A program made the translations under genes and the position numbers. Source: Winogradskyella flava (lineage in GTDB: Bacteria; Bacteroidota; Bacteroidia; Flavobacteriales; Flavobacteriaceae). Taken from it: a DNA stretch of 64,000 nucleotides. Where the stretch lies: contig NZ_JACLCP010000003.1 in NCBI RefSeq assembly GCF_014243395.1, positions 1 to 64,000 of the forward strand, in the 5' to 3' direction. Position 1 is the stretch's first letter. The number at the start of each line of letters is the position of its first letter. A model generated the notes under the pieces. That model had not been told where the DNA came from. It worked only from the letters and a program-made list of their open reading frames with translations, and searched no databases. Shown one piece after another: positions 17,751 to 26,235 of this stretch.

Positions 17751-17758
17751 TATTTTTG
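17751..17758 (+). promoter_or_regulatory. -7 element of tpiA
   Basis: TATTTTTG matches TAnnTTTG, 37 nt upstream of the tpiA ATG. The -33 element is not convincing. Confidence 0.5.
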
Positions 17759-17795
17759 TAACCTTAATATAAAGTAGAATTCAATTCATCATAAC

Positions 17796-18545
17796 ATGAG
17801 AAAACATATAGTCGCTGGTAACTGGAAAATGAATAACGGTCTGATTCAGACAGAGTCATTAATTGTGGAATTAAAAAAGCAAACCAAAACTTCAGATGCT
17901 GAGGTTATGATTGCACCAACATTTACAAATCTATGGCATGCTTTTGAATCTACGAGACAAGATGATATCGAAGTGGTGGCGCAGAATATGCACTTTGCAG
18001 AAAAGGGTGCTTACACAGGTGAAGTGAGTGCGGGCATGCTGAAAAGTCTAGGAATCAAAACTGTAATTCTAGGACATAGCGAGCGACGTGCTTATTTTAA
18101 TGAGACGGATGAGTCACTGGCAAAAAAAGTAGATGCAGCTTTGGCAAATGACATGCGGGTAATTTTTTGCTTTGGCGAGGAACTTTCTGATCGAAAGGCA
18201 GGTAATGAAGAAGCTGTTGTAGAAAACCAGATTAAAAATGCATTATTTCATTTAGGAGCTGATGCTTTTAAAAGTATCGTTTTGGCATACGAACCCGTTT
18301 GGGCAATTGGTACAGGAGAAACTGCATCACCTGAACAAGCACAAGATATGCACGCGTTTATCAGAAGAACTTTAGCTACTAAATACGGAAGCGAAATTGC
18401 TGATTCAGTATCTATTCTTTATGGAGGAAGTGTAAAACCAAATAATGCCAAAGAAATTTTTGGTAAGCCAGATGTAGATGGTGGACTTATTGGTGGAGCA
18501 TCTCTAAAAGCGGAGGATTTTTTTGCTATAGTCAACGCATTTTAA
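17796..18545 (+). CDS. tpiA: Triosephosphate isomerase
   Basis: A 249-residue cytosolic glycolytic TIM barrel that interconverts dihydroxyacetone phosphate and glyceraldehyde 3-phosphate. Catalytic residues are in place: Lys11 in AGNWKMN, the His of LGHSERR and the Glu of AYEPVWAIGTG. The phosphate-binding GGS appears in ILYGGSVKP and the GGASLKAEDF C-terminus is intact. In many flavobacteria it is followed by prmA and clpS. Here seven genes separate it from clpS. Confidence 0.96.
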   Translation: MRKHIVAGNWKMNNGLIQTESLIVELKKQTKTSDAEVMIAPTFTNLWHAFESTRQDDIEVVAQNMHFAEKGAYTGEVSAGMLKSLGIKTVILGHSERRAYFNETDESLAKKVDAALANDMRVIFCFGEELSDRKAGNEEAVVENQIKNALFHLGADAFKSIVLAYEPVWAIGTGETASPEQAQDMHAFIRRTLATKYGSEIADSVSILYGGSVKPNNAKEIFGKPDVDGGLIGGASLKAEDFFAIVNAF

Positions 18546-18550
18546 AAATA

Positions 18551-18596
18551 ACGTCATTGCGAAGATTTGCTTGAGCAAATTTGTGGCAATCTTTTA
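18551..18596. repeat. Dispersed CGTCATTGCGA-type repeat
   Basis: The stretch CGTCATTGCGAAG to GTGGCAATCTTTT, with an internal hairpin (GATTTGCT/AGCAAATT), has the wording of a repeat family scattered in Flavobacteriaceae intergenic regions. It lies just after tpiA. Confidence 0.55.
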
Positions 18597-18612
18597 CTTC
18601 ATTACTTTCGCT

Positions 18613-18660
18613 CTAAGGGTATTCCCTGATTTTTCATAAATCGAGGAATGCCCTTAACTA
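18613..18660 (+). promoter_or_regulatory. 48-nt duplicated upstream element, copy A
   Basis: This 48-nt block recurs without gaps at 21808-21855. It holds AAGGGTATTCC (18615-18625) and GGAATGCCCTT (18645-18655), an 11-bp inverted repeat with one mismatch. It ends 51 nt before the lipoprotein ATG at 18712, and copy B ends 48 nt before its own gene. The matched distance suggests an operator or promoter element for the adjacent LuxR-type regulator. A terminator or dispersed repeat is the alternative. Confidence 0.55.
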
Positions 18661-18711
18661 TTTCATCTTATTTCAAATTAGCTTGCAGCTACTAATTATA
18701 AATTGATTTAT

Positions 18712-19173
18712 ATGAAATCTTTTCCAAAAATTGCAATGTTGGTCTTAGTGCTATTACTCTTTAACTGTAGCAATGATGATAATTCAGGAAATTCAGAGAC
18801 AGAATTTTCACCCGAAATGTTAGATGGTACCTGGCGCATTAGTTTCTTTTCAGATGAAAATAGCAATCGCACATCAGAATTTAATGGTTATGAGTTTACA
18901 TTCGATGTTGAGGAAGAAAGCGCCGTTGTAGCTTATGGAGGTAATTCCCAAACTACTTTGGTTGAAGTATTTCAGGATATTATCAATAATGAAAGCGCTT
19001 GGATAGTTTATACCGATTTTGATCTCGATGATCTTGGAGATGCCGAATTAAGTGATCTTGTGGAGGATTGGATTGTGACTAATGTCAACGACAATGCCAC
19101 TGTTATAGAATTCGAAGAGTTATATAGTAATAGTCTGCCTGAAATATTGCATCTGGCTAAAATTTCAGATTAA
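18712..19173 (+). CDS. Small unknown lipoprotein, first gene of the kinase operon
   Basis: 153 residues from the ATG at 18712; an in-frame TTG at 18703 would add only three residues. The start MKSFPKIAMLVLVLLLFNCS gives a lipoprotein with Cys19 followed by an Asp/Asn linker. The rest is acidic, with LDGTWRISFFSDENSNRT near residue 38 recalling the opening strand of lipocalin-like domains of Bacteroidota lipoproteins. The function is unknown. It lies 35 nt ahead of a histidine kinase and behind the 48-nt element, so it may be an accessory sensor or a target of the two-component system. Confidence 0.7.
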   Translation: MKSFPKIAMLVLVLLLFNCSNDDNSGNSETEFSPEMLDGTWRISFFSDENSNRTSEFNGYEFTFDVEEESAVVAYGGNSQTTLVEVFQDIINNESAWIVYTDFDLDDLGDAELSDLVEDWIVTNVNDNATVIEFEELYSNSLPEILHLAKISD

Positions 19174-19208
19174 AAATACTATCTTTAAATGGCTGTAAAT
19201 CAATTCTA

Positions 19209-21137
19209 TTGAAAAGATATATAACTCTATCAATACTCCTTATACATTATTTTTTCAGTTATGCGCAAAATAAGACTGATGAATATGTCAAAATCATAGA
19301 TGATTTAGTGGCTAATAAATTAATTAGTTACGATACAATCCACGAAACTCTCAAGACATTTGAGAATGATACTGTAAAGATGAATTACCTCATCAAAAAA
19401 AGTAGAGAGGTTAATTACTTATTAGGAATTAGTTATGGTTTACATGGAAAAGGTATGTACTATGCAAATAGACGTATTTATAAAAACGCTTCTGTTATTC
19501 ATGAGGAAGGACTCGCAATAGCAAGGCAAGCTAAAAATCCCATTCTTCAGATATTGCATTTAAACAAACTTGGCGCATTAAATAAAAGAACAGAAAAAGT
19601 AAGAACTGCTATCGACTACTATCTTAGGTCGCTTGAAATTGCTGAAAACACTACAGATTCGTCGTATTATTTTCAAGCCAATCTAGGACGGACTAAAAAT
19701 AGTATAGGTAGTATTTATATGATTTTACAGCAATACGAAAAAAGTATAGATTATTTTAATGAAGCTATATCGATACATCAAAAACTTAATAATACGCATC
19801 GACTTGCAGTAAATAATCAAAATATTGGTGTGGCTTATGAAGAGATGGGTTTTTTAGATAAAGCTTTTGAATATTATGAAAAAGCCTTGGATTACGATGA
19901 GCAATTGGACTCAGATTTTGGGAGGATAATTTCCAAAAACAGTATGGCGCAAATATTAATTAAAAAAGGAAATTATGCTCTTGCAGAAAACTTAATTGAA
20001 CCTTTAATACCAAGGATAAGGAAGACTGAATATCCTTTACATATATCGTCAGTTATTATAAATTATGGTTGGGTAAATTTAGAATTAGGGAATTTAGAGA
20101 TTGCTACACAATATATAAATGAAGCTATAAAGATTTCAGAAGAGTATAATCTACAAAGGAATTTGGTTAAGGGTTATACCTTGTTATCTGATTTAGAATT
20201 AAAGAAACAAAATCCTATAAAGGCATTAAACCATTTTAAGACTGCAAAAAAGCAGAATGATAAAGTTATTAATGATCAAAATAATAAGTATTTAAATGAT
20301 TTAAGTTTTAAATATGATACAGAAATAAAGAATAATAAGATTAATAGGTTGGCAAGTGAAAATAAAATTGTTAATCTAAAATTAAAGCAGAATAGAAAAT
20401 TGATATACATAATATCCATAGCTGCGTTTTTAACTTTGTTAGGTTTTTATATAGCTTTTGTGCAAAGACAAAGACATAAAAATCAAGAAATTTTAAGTTT
20501 AAAAAGAGGACAACAAGTAAAAACCTTGGAGTTGCTTATGGAGGGCGAAGAAAAAGAACGCTTCCGAATTGCAAAAGAATTACATGATGGCGTTAATGTA
20601 GATTTATCGGCGATAAAATATAAGCTAACCTCATTGCTCGAGAAAAACAATGAAGTCATTAATGAAGCTGTCATCATGATTGATAAATCTTGTGAACAGG
20701 TTCGAGCGATTTCTCATAATTTGGTGCCACCGGCACTCAAGAATTTTAGTTTAGTAGAAGCATTAGATGATTATTGTAGTACTACAAATGCCATTCACGA
20801 TTCCAAAGTGTCATTTCAAACTTTAGGAACTGTTATTGATCTATCTAAAAAAGTAGAAGTAAATATTTTCAGGATTGTACAAGAATTAGTAAACAATAGC
20901 ATAAAACATGCTGATGCATCAGAGATCGTTGTGCAAATAAGCTATCAAAGTGATACCATTCAGTTGACGGTTGAAGATAACGGAAAAGGCTTCGCAACGA
21001 ATGCAGAGGAGAGTGACGGTATAGGTTTGAAAAATGTAAAATCGAGAGTGTCTTATTTAAATGCTAAAGTGGATGTGACTTCGGATGATAAAGGCACATC
21101 TTTCGTTATAGATATCAATACAAATACATTGGCATGA
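19209..21137 (+). CDS. TPR-containing sensor histidine kinase (NarX/DesK type)
   Basis: A 642-residue kinase. TTG at 19209 gives MKRYITLSILLIHYFFSYAQ, a good signal peptide. Periplasmic tetratricopeptide repeats fill about residues 60-375 (for example AVNNQNIGVAYEEMGFLDKA), followed by a coiled segment, one membrane helix (about 398-420) and a HisKA_3 domain with the phospho-acceptor His in RIAKELHDGVNVDL near residue 459. The HATPase_c domain has ELVNNSIKHA and DNGKGF. Its stop overlaps the regulator start by 4 nt. The TPR sensor suggests protein or peptide sensing, but the signal is unknown. Confidence 0.9.
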   Translation: MKRYITLSILLIHYFFSYAQNKTDEYVKIIDDLVANKLISYDTIHETLKTFENDTVKMNYLIKKSREVNYLLGISYGLHGKGMYYANRRIYKNASVIHEEGLAIARQAKNPILQILHLNKLGALNKRTEKVRTAIDYYLRSLEIAENTTDSSYYFQANLGRTKNSIGSIYMILQQYEKSIDYFNEAISIHQKLNNTHRLAVNNQNIGVAYEEMGFLDKAFEYYEKALDYDEQLDSDFGRIISKNSMAQILIKKGNYALAENLIEPLIPRIRKTEYPLHISSVIINYGWVNLELGNLEIATQYINEAIKISEEYNLQRNLVKGYTLLSDLELKKQNPIKALNHFKTAKKQNDKVINDQNNKYLNDLSFKYDTEIKNNKINRLASENKIVNLKLKQNRKLIYIISIAAFLTLLGFYIAFVQRQRHKNQEILSLKRGQQVKTLELLMEGEEKERFRIAKELHDGVNVDLSAIKYKLTSLLEKNNEVINEAVIMIDKSCEQVRAISHNLVPPALKNFSLVEALDDYCSTTNAIHDSKVSFQTLGTVIDLSKKVEVNIFRIVQELVNNSIKHADASEIVVQISYQSDTIQLTVEDNGKGFATNAEESDGIGLKNVKSRVSYLNAKVDVTSDDKGTSFVIDINTNTLA

Positions 21138-21769
21138 TAACTAAAATTGCAATAACTGATGATCATAACATGGTATTACAAGGGATACAATCCATGCTCA
21201 GTGATACTAAGGAAATTAAAATTGTAGGGCTTTACAATAATGGTTCAGAAACTTTAAATGGAGTAGTAAAAGATGAGCCAGATATTTTGCTGCTAGATAT
21301 TAATTTACCTGACATTAATGGTATAGATTTATGTAAAGCACTTAAAAAAGCTAACCCAATTCTAAAAATCATAGCGCTTTCCAATTATGACGAAGTATCT
21401 TTTATAAAGCGCATGCTAAATGCAGGAGCCGATGGCTATCTATTAAAAAATACAGATAAACTCGAATTATTGACAGCTTTTAAAACGGTACTTAACGATG
21501 AGCAATACTTGCAGCGCGATATCGAAAAAAAATTACTCAATCAATCCATTGGTAAAAAGACCACTAACAATCTCTTGATAAAGTTAACCAGGCGCGAAAA
21601 AGAAGTGCTTGAAGCCATTGCAGAAGAACTAACTACACAAGAAATTTCTGAAAAACTCTTCATTAGTCATAAAACTGTCGAAACCCACCGTATGAATATT
21701 ATGAGTAAGCTTGGTGCAAAAAATAGTGTGGGAATAATAAAAACAGCAATAGAAAATAATTTGCTTTAA
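21134..21769 (+). CDS. LuxR/NarL-family response regulator
   Basis: A 211-residue cytosolic transcription factor. The receiver domain has the acidic pair at Asp9-Asp10, the phospho-acceptor Asp55 in ILLLDINLPD and Lys in YLLKNTDK. The C-terminal LuxR helix-turn-helix runs from LTRREKEVLEAIAEE through ISEKLFISHKTVETHRMNIM. It overlaps the kinase gene by 4 nt, so kinase and regulator form a pair. A second copy of the 48-nt element lies 39 nt after its stop, ahead of the FG-GAP genes. Confidence 0.93.
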   Translation: MITKIAITDDHNMVLQGIQSMLSDTKEIKIVGLYNNGSETLNGVVKDEPDILLLDINLPDINGIDLCKALKKANPILKIIALSNYDEVSFIKRMLNAGADGYLLKNTDKLELLTAFKTVLNDEQYLQRDIEKKLLNQSIGKKTTNNLLIKLTRREKEVLEAIAEELTTQEISEKLFISHKTVETHRMNIMSKLGAKNSVGIIKTAIENNLL

Positions 21770-21807
21770 TTCTTCAATTTCATTCAACGAACTTTTGCAA
21801 AGCTGAA

Positions 21808-21855
21808 CTAAGGGTATTCCCTTAATTTTTAAATATCAGTAATTGCCCTGACCTA
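21808..21855 (+). promoter_or_regulatory. 48-nt duplicated upstream element, copy B
   Basis: Aligned gap-free with copy A at 18613-18660. The left arm AAGGGTATTCCC is identical, the AT-rich centre and the GCCCT right core are kept, and the outer bases CTA are shared at both ends. It ends 48 nt before the FG-GAP gene ATG at 21904. Confidence 0.55.
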
Positions 21856-21903
21856 ATTATCTAGTAATGTAACGAACTTGCTATAAACTTAAATAAGGGC
21901 GTT

Positions 21904-23490
21904 ATGAATCAATATTTACTTTTAATACTACTAAATTTTTCTGTCCATTTATCGTATGCCCAAGGCTGGGGACAAATACAAAAAATTGTTCCAGATGATA
22001 GATTTGCAGGACAACAATTTGGGGCAACTGTTGCTGTAGATGGTAATTATGCCGTCGTAGGCGTATTGGCAAGTAATTTTGCAGATTCAGCTTATGTCTA
22101 TGAAAATGATGGCAATGGCAATTGGCTGCAATTGCAAAAACTAGAAAGCCCAGACCCAAATCAATTTGATCATTTTGGAACTCAAGTAGCTATTTCTGGT
22201 GATTATATTTTAGTTGGTGCATGGGGTGATAATGAGGATCCTAGTAATTCAAATTATATTCAAAGTGCTGGGGCTGCATATATTTTTAAAAAACAAGCAT
22301 CTAATCTTTTCGATTTTGAGCAAAAAATTGTGGCATCAAATCGTGAAGTGAATAATCATTTTGGGTATACACTCGCTTTAAAAAATAATTACGCAATTGT
22401 AGGGGCTTTGAGAGACGCTTACGATGTTGATGGAAATAATTTTTTAGCGAATGCTGGTGCTGCATTTATTTTTGAACGTGATGGAAGTGGGGTCTGGAAT
22501 GAAGTCCAAAAAATTGTGGCTTCAGATAGAGCTACTGATGATTATTTTGCTGGTGATGGTGTATCAATAGATGGGAATTATGTAATAATAGGAGCGAAAT
22601 TTGAAGATGAAGATGCTTTGGGAATGAACACACTTAATGCAGCCGGTTCGGCTTATATTTTTGAACGCGATGGAAGTGGGTCTTGGAATGAAGTTCAAAA
22701 AATTGTGGCGTCAAATAGACAAGGTAGTGAGCTGTTTGGAAGTGATGTTTCAATAAGTGGTAGTTGTTTAGTTATTGGTGCAGAACAAGGAAATGTGGCT
22801 GCAGGATATTCAGGTTCGACTTATATTTTTGAGAGAGACGCAACAGGTACTTGGAATGAGACACAAGAGATTGTGGCATCACACGTGGCATCAATAGATA
22901 AATTTGGAAAATCTGTGGCATTTGATGGGAGTCACATTTTAGTTGGAGCGTATTTAAAAGACATAGGGAGTCCTGGAGATGATGGCGCTGCGTTTATGTT
23001 TGAGAAAGATGGCGCGGGTGCATGGAATCTAGTTGCAGAGATGTATTATAATGAAGCTAGTACTAGTGATTATTTTGGTTACGATGTTGCAGTAAGTGGA
23101 GATTATGCCATAGTTGGCGCTTATAGTGAAGATGAAGATGAAGCGGGAATGAATACGCTAAGTTCTGCTGGTTCCATTTTTATTTTTGATGCTAATGAAC
23201 CTAATATCTTAGATCCAATAAGCACATTAAACATAGTTGAACATACTTTTACTACAAACTTTAAAGTATTCCCTAATCCTAATCAAGGAAATTTTACCAT
23301 TGACTTCGGTAAATCTTATAATCAAATCGATATTTCTATTACCAATAATCTAGGTCAAGAAATTCTAAAAGAAAAGCATAATGATTCTAGTAAAGTCATA
23401 ATCAATTTAATGATAAATAGCGGAGTTTATTTTGTTAATATCACAACAGGTGAAGGCGAATTAGCCGTAATCAAAATACTAAAACAATAA
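21904..23490 (+). CDS. FG-GAP repeat protein secreted by the type IX system (copy 1)
   Basis: A 528-residue secreted protein. The signal peptide MNQYLLLILLNFSVHLSYAQ is followed by about seven FG-GAP/beta-propeller repeats of some 55-65 residues, each with a core such as FGYDVAVSGDYAIVGAYSED and a linker such as SAGSIFIFD. The C-terminal 75 residues form a type A T9SS sorting domain: KVFPNPNQGNFTIDF, ITNNLGQEI and a terminal VIKILKQ. It is probably a surface adhesin or binding protein. It starts just after copy B of the 48-nt element and has a paralogue 3 nt downstream. Confidence 0.87.
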   Translation: MNQYLLLILLNFSVHLSYAQGWGQIQKIVPDDRFAGQQFGATVAVDGNYAVVGVLASNFADSAYVYENDGNGNWLQLQKLESPDPNQFDHFGTQVAISGDYILVGAWGDNEDPSNSNYIQSAGAAYIFKKQASNLFDFEQKIVASNREVNNHFGYTLALKNNYAIVGALRDAYDVDGNNFLANAGAAFIFERDGSGVWNEVQKIVASDRATDDYFAGDGVSIDGNYVIIGAKFEDEDALGMNTLNAAGSAYIFERDGSGSWNEVQKIVASNRQGSELFGSDVSISGSCLVIGAEQGNVAAGYSGSTYIFERDATGTWNETQEIVASHVASIDKFGKSVAFDGSHILVGAYLKDIGSPGDDGAAFMFEKDGAGAWNLVAEMYYNEASTSDYFGYDVAVSGDYAIVGAYSEDEDEAGMNTLSSAGSIFIFDANEPNILDPISTLNIVEHTFTTNFKVFPNPNQGNFTIDFGKSYNQIDISITNNLGQEILKEKHNDSSKVIINLMINSGVYFVNITTGEGELAVIKILKQ

Positions 23491-23493
23491 ACC

Positions 23494-25113
23494 ATGAAAA
23501 AAATATTACTATTCGCATTAATAAATTTAACATTAATACAATTGCAAGCCCAAGGTTGGGGGCAAACACAAAAAATCACGCCAGATGACAGAGCTTTAGC
23601 AGATGAGTTTGGTTGGTCTGTGGTTGTACAAGGAGATATTGCTGCTGTTGGAGCTAAATCTGTAGACTTCAATACTAGTGATAGAGGTGCCGTGTATATG
23701 TATGAAAAAGATGCTTCTAATAATTGGATACAGACTCAAAAACTATTTAATTCAGATGCGAGGCAGTTTGATCGTTTTGGTCAATCCATTGATATAGATG
23801 GAGATATAATGATTATTGGAGCTAGAAGCCAGGATTATGACGAAAATGGAGGCGGTATGTTCTACGATTCAGGCGGAGCCGCTTATATTTTTGAAAAAGA
23901 CGCAACGGGTAATTGGAGTGAAATACAAAAGCTAGTATCTTCAGATAGAGGCGCAACATTTCAACCACTTTTAGGGGAAACAGTTGCTATTAGTGGTGAT
24001 TACGCTGTCGTAAATGCACCAAGAGAAGTTAAGGGTCTTACGGGACAACCAGATTTAACCAATGCAGGTGCTTGCTATATTTTTGAACGTGATGGCAATG
24101 GTGTTTGGAGCGAAGTGCAAAAAATTGTACCAAGTCAGCGATATGCTCAAGATCAATTTGGAGATTTTTCGTTAGCCATTTCGGGTAACACCATTGCAGT
24201 AGGTTCGTTTCGTCATGATTTTGATGTTAATGAACAAAATGAAGTGTTAAGTGCTGGGGCAGTGTATATTTTTGAACGTGATACCAATGGTGTATGGAGC
24301 GAAACACAAAAAATTGAGGATGCCAATAGAGAGCAAGGTGAGTGGTTTGGTAAATCTGTAGCTTTAGAAGGCGATTTGTTAATGGTCGGTGTGGCTCAAG
24401 ATTATTTTCAAGGCAATGGAAATGCACAATATGGAGCGGTACATGTTTTTGAACGTGATGTTACAGGTGTATATAATAATATACAGGTTATAACGCCTAA
24501 TGCGCAAAATTTTCAGTCGCGATTTGGACATTCTATTGATGTAGAAGGTGATAAAATGATTGTAGGCGCTTATTTGATGGATATAGGTTCTGTCGCTTTT
24601 GGCGGTGCTGCCTTTATGTTTGAAAAAGATGTTAATGGTATTTGGAACCAAACTGCAGAGATGTATGATCCTAATGTTAACTCTGGTGATGATTTCGGCT
24701 ATAATGTAGCGGTTAGTGGTGATTTTGCATTTGTGGGAGCTTATGATCAAGATGAGGATTTTGAGGGTTTAAATCCATTAGCCATAGCAGGAGCAGCTTA
24801 TGTTTTTGATGTTAATGAGCCTAATACTTTAGCGTCTTTAAGTACACTAAGTATTGTTGATAATATTTATGAATTTACTGTAAAGGCTTATCCTAATCCT
24901 ACAGAAAGTATATTGAATTTAGATTTTGGCAATTACTCACAAGGCATAAATGTTTCAGTATATACAACTTTAGGGCAAAAAGTGTTTTCTGCAGGCTATA
25001 CCAACTCAAGAACCATTCAGTTAGACATTCAAAATCAACCAAAGGGCCTGTATTTAGTAGAGGTAAAAACGGAAAGTAATGCATCTTCAATTTTAAAAGT
25101 GGTGAAGCATTAG
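23494..25113 (+). CDS. FG-GAP repeat protein secreted by the type IX system (copy 2)
   Basis: A 539-residue paralogue of the preceding gene, 3 nt downstream and certainly co-transcribed. The plan is the same: signal peptide (LTLIQLQAQ), the GWGQTQKITPDDRALADEFG opening shared with copy 1, seven or so FG-GAP repeats, and a T9SS sorting domain with KAYPNPTESILNLDF and a terminal SSILKVVKH. The tandem pair looks like a local duplication that has since diverged. The ligand is unknown. An ORF for prmA begins 1 nt later, but the real prmA start is probably at 25154. Confidence 0.87.
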   Translation: MKKILLFALINLTLIQLQAQGWGQTQKITPDDRALADEFGWSVVVQGDIAAVGAKSVDFNTSDRGAVYMYEKDASNNWIQTQKLFNSDARQFDRFGQSIDIDGDIMIIGARSQDYDENGGGMFYDSGGAAYIFEKDATGNWSEIQKLVSSDRGATFQPLLGETVAISGDYAVVNAPREVKGLTGQPDLTNAGACYIFERDGNGVWSEVQKIVPSQRYAQDQFGDFSLAISGNTIAVGSFRHDFDVNEQNEVLSAGAVYIFERDTNGVWSETQKIEDANREQGEWFGKSVALEGDLLMVGVAQDYFQGNGNAQYGAVHVFERDVTGVYNNIQVITPNAQNFQSRFGHSIDVEGDKMIVGAYLMDIGSVAFGGAAFMFEKDVNGIWNQTAEMYDPNVNSGDDFGYNVAVSGDFAFVGAYDQDEDFEGLNPLAIAGAAYVFDVNEPNTLASLSTLSIVDNIYEFTVKAYPNPTESILNLDFGNYSQGINVSVYTTLGQKVFSAGYTNSRTIQLDIQNQPKGLYLVEVKTESNASSILKVVKH

Positions 25114-25153
25114 ATTGAAGAAATTACATGTAACTTTGTGCAAAATAGGTTAC

Positions 25154-25993
25154 ATGTCAAATTCCATTTACATCGGCTACGATTTTAAAGTAGAGCCGCT
25201 TCAGCCAGCCACCGAGATACTAATTGCAGAATTGGGCTATGCAGGTTTTGAGAGTTTTGTTGAAAATAATGAAGGCATCACCGCATACATTCAAAAAGAC
25301 GATTGGAATGCTTTTATCCTAGAAGATATTCATGTTTTAACTTCAGACGAATTTAAAATTACGTATGAGTTCAATGAAATTGAGCAAACCAATTGGAATG
25401 AAGAATGGGAGAAGAACTTTAAACCTATTATTGTTGATGGCCTTGTTACCGTTAGAGCACCATTCCATGATAAACCAAACACTAAATATGATATAATCAT
25501 TGAGCCTAAAATGAGCTTTGGTACAGGTCATCATGAAACTACACATATGATGATACAGCATATTCTCAAAAATGATTTTAATAATAAATCAGTTCTGGAT
25601 ATGGGTTGCGGAACAGGAGTTTTGGCGATTCTTGCCGAAAAAGTAGGAGCTACAAAATTAGATGCTATAGATATTGATAATTGGTGCTATGTCAATAGTC
25701 TGGAAAATGTAGAGCGCAATAACTGTAGCTCTATTTCTGTTTACGAAGGCGATGGCTCATTATTAGAGCATCAGAAGTACGATATCATAATTGCCAATAT
25801 CAATAGAAATATTCTTTTAGAGGATATCCCCCGTTATGCTAAACATCTAAATCCTGATGGTCTACTTTTTTTAAGCGGTTTTTATGAAGATGATTTAGAT
25901 TTGATAAATTCTAAATGTCAAGAAAATAGCCTGTTTTTTAAGTCTAGCATCACAAAAAACAGATGGGTGTCCTCTGTTTATGAAATTAAATAA
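25154..25993 (+). CDS. prmA: Ribosomal protein L11 methyltransferase
   Basis: 279 residues from the ATG at 25154. The open frame extends back to a TTG at 25115, but MSNSIYIGYDFKVEPLQPA is the normal family start. The enzyme uses S-adenosylmethionine to trimethylate ribosomal protein L11. The N-terminal substrate-binding domain is followed by the methyltransferase fold with SFGTGHHETT, LDMGCGTGVLAI (motif I) near residue 149 and IIANINRNIL. It is part of the tpiA, prmA, clpS set, here separated from both partners by inserted genes. Confidence 0.93.
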   Translation: MSNSIYIGYDFKVEPLQPATEILIAELGYAGFESFVENNEGITAYIQKDDWNAFILEDIHVLTSDEFKITYEFNEIEQTNWNEEWEKNFKPIIVDGLVTVRAPFHDKPNTKYDIIIEPKMSFGTGHHETTHMMIQHILKNDFNNKSVLDMGCGTGVLAILAEKVGATKLDAIDIDNWCYVNSLENVERNNCSSISVYEGDGSLLEHQKYDIIIANINRNILLEDIPRYAKHLNPDGLLFLSGFYEDDLDLINSKCQENSLFFKSSITKNRWVSSVYEIK

Positions 25994-26235
25994 TGTTCAA
26001 TAAAAAAATCTTTTTTATAAACATTATTCATTTTTTATCTTAAAAAGTATTAAAAAAATGAAAAATTGTGGTTTTTCCGTAATCCATTTTCATTTTTCAG
26101 CCGTATATTTATTGAAAATAATATTATTTTAAATGTAGTTTTTTTAGTAGGTCTTTTTATACGACTTGCGTTAAATTTCTACGCCCTTGTTTACGTAAGC
26201 TATTCAAAACAAATCATTAATTTAACACATTTAAA

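Noticed and set aside
25994..26235. Possible riboswitch or small RNA in the AT-rich leader of the HEIGH protease
   Set aside because: Only A/T runs and weak partial inverted repeats; no known motif.
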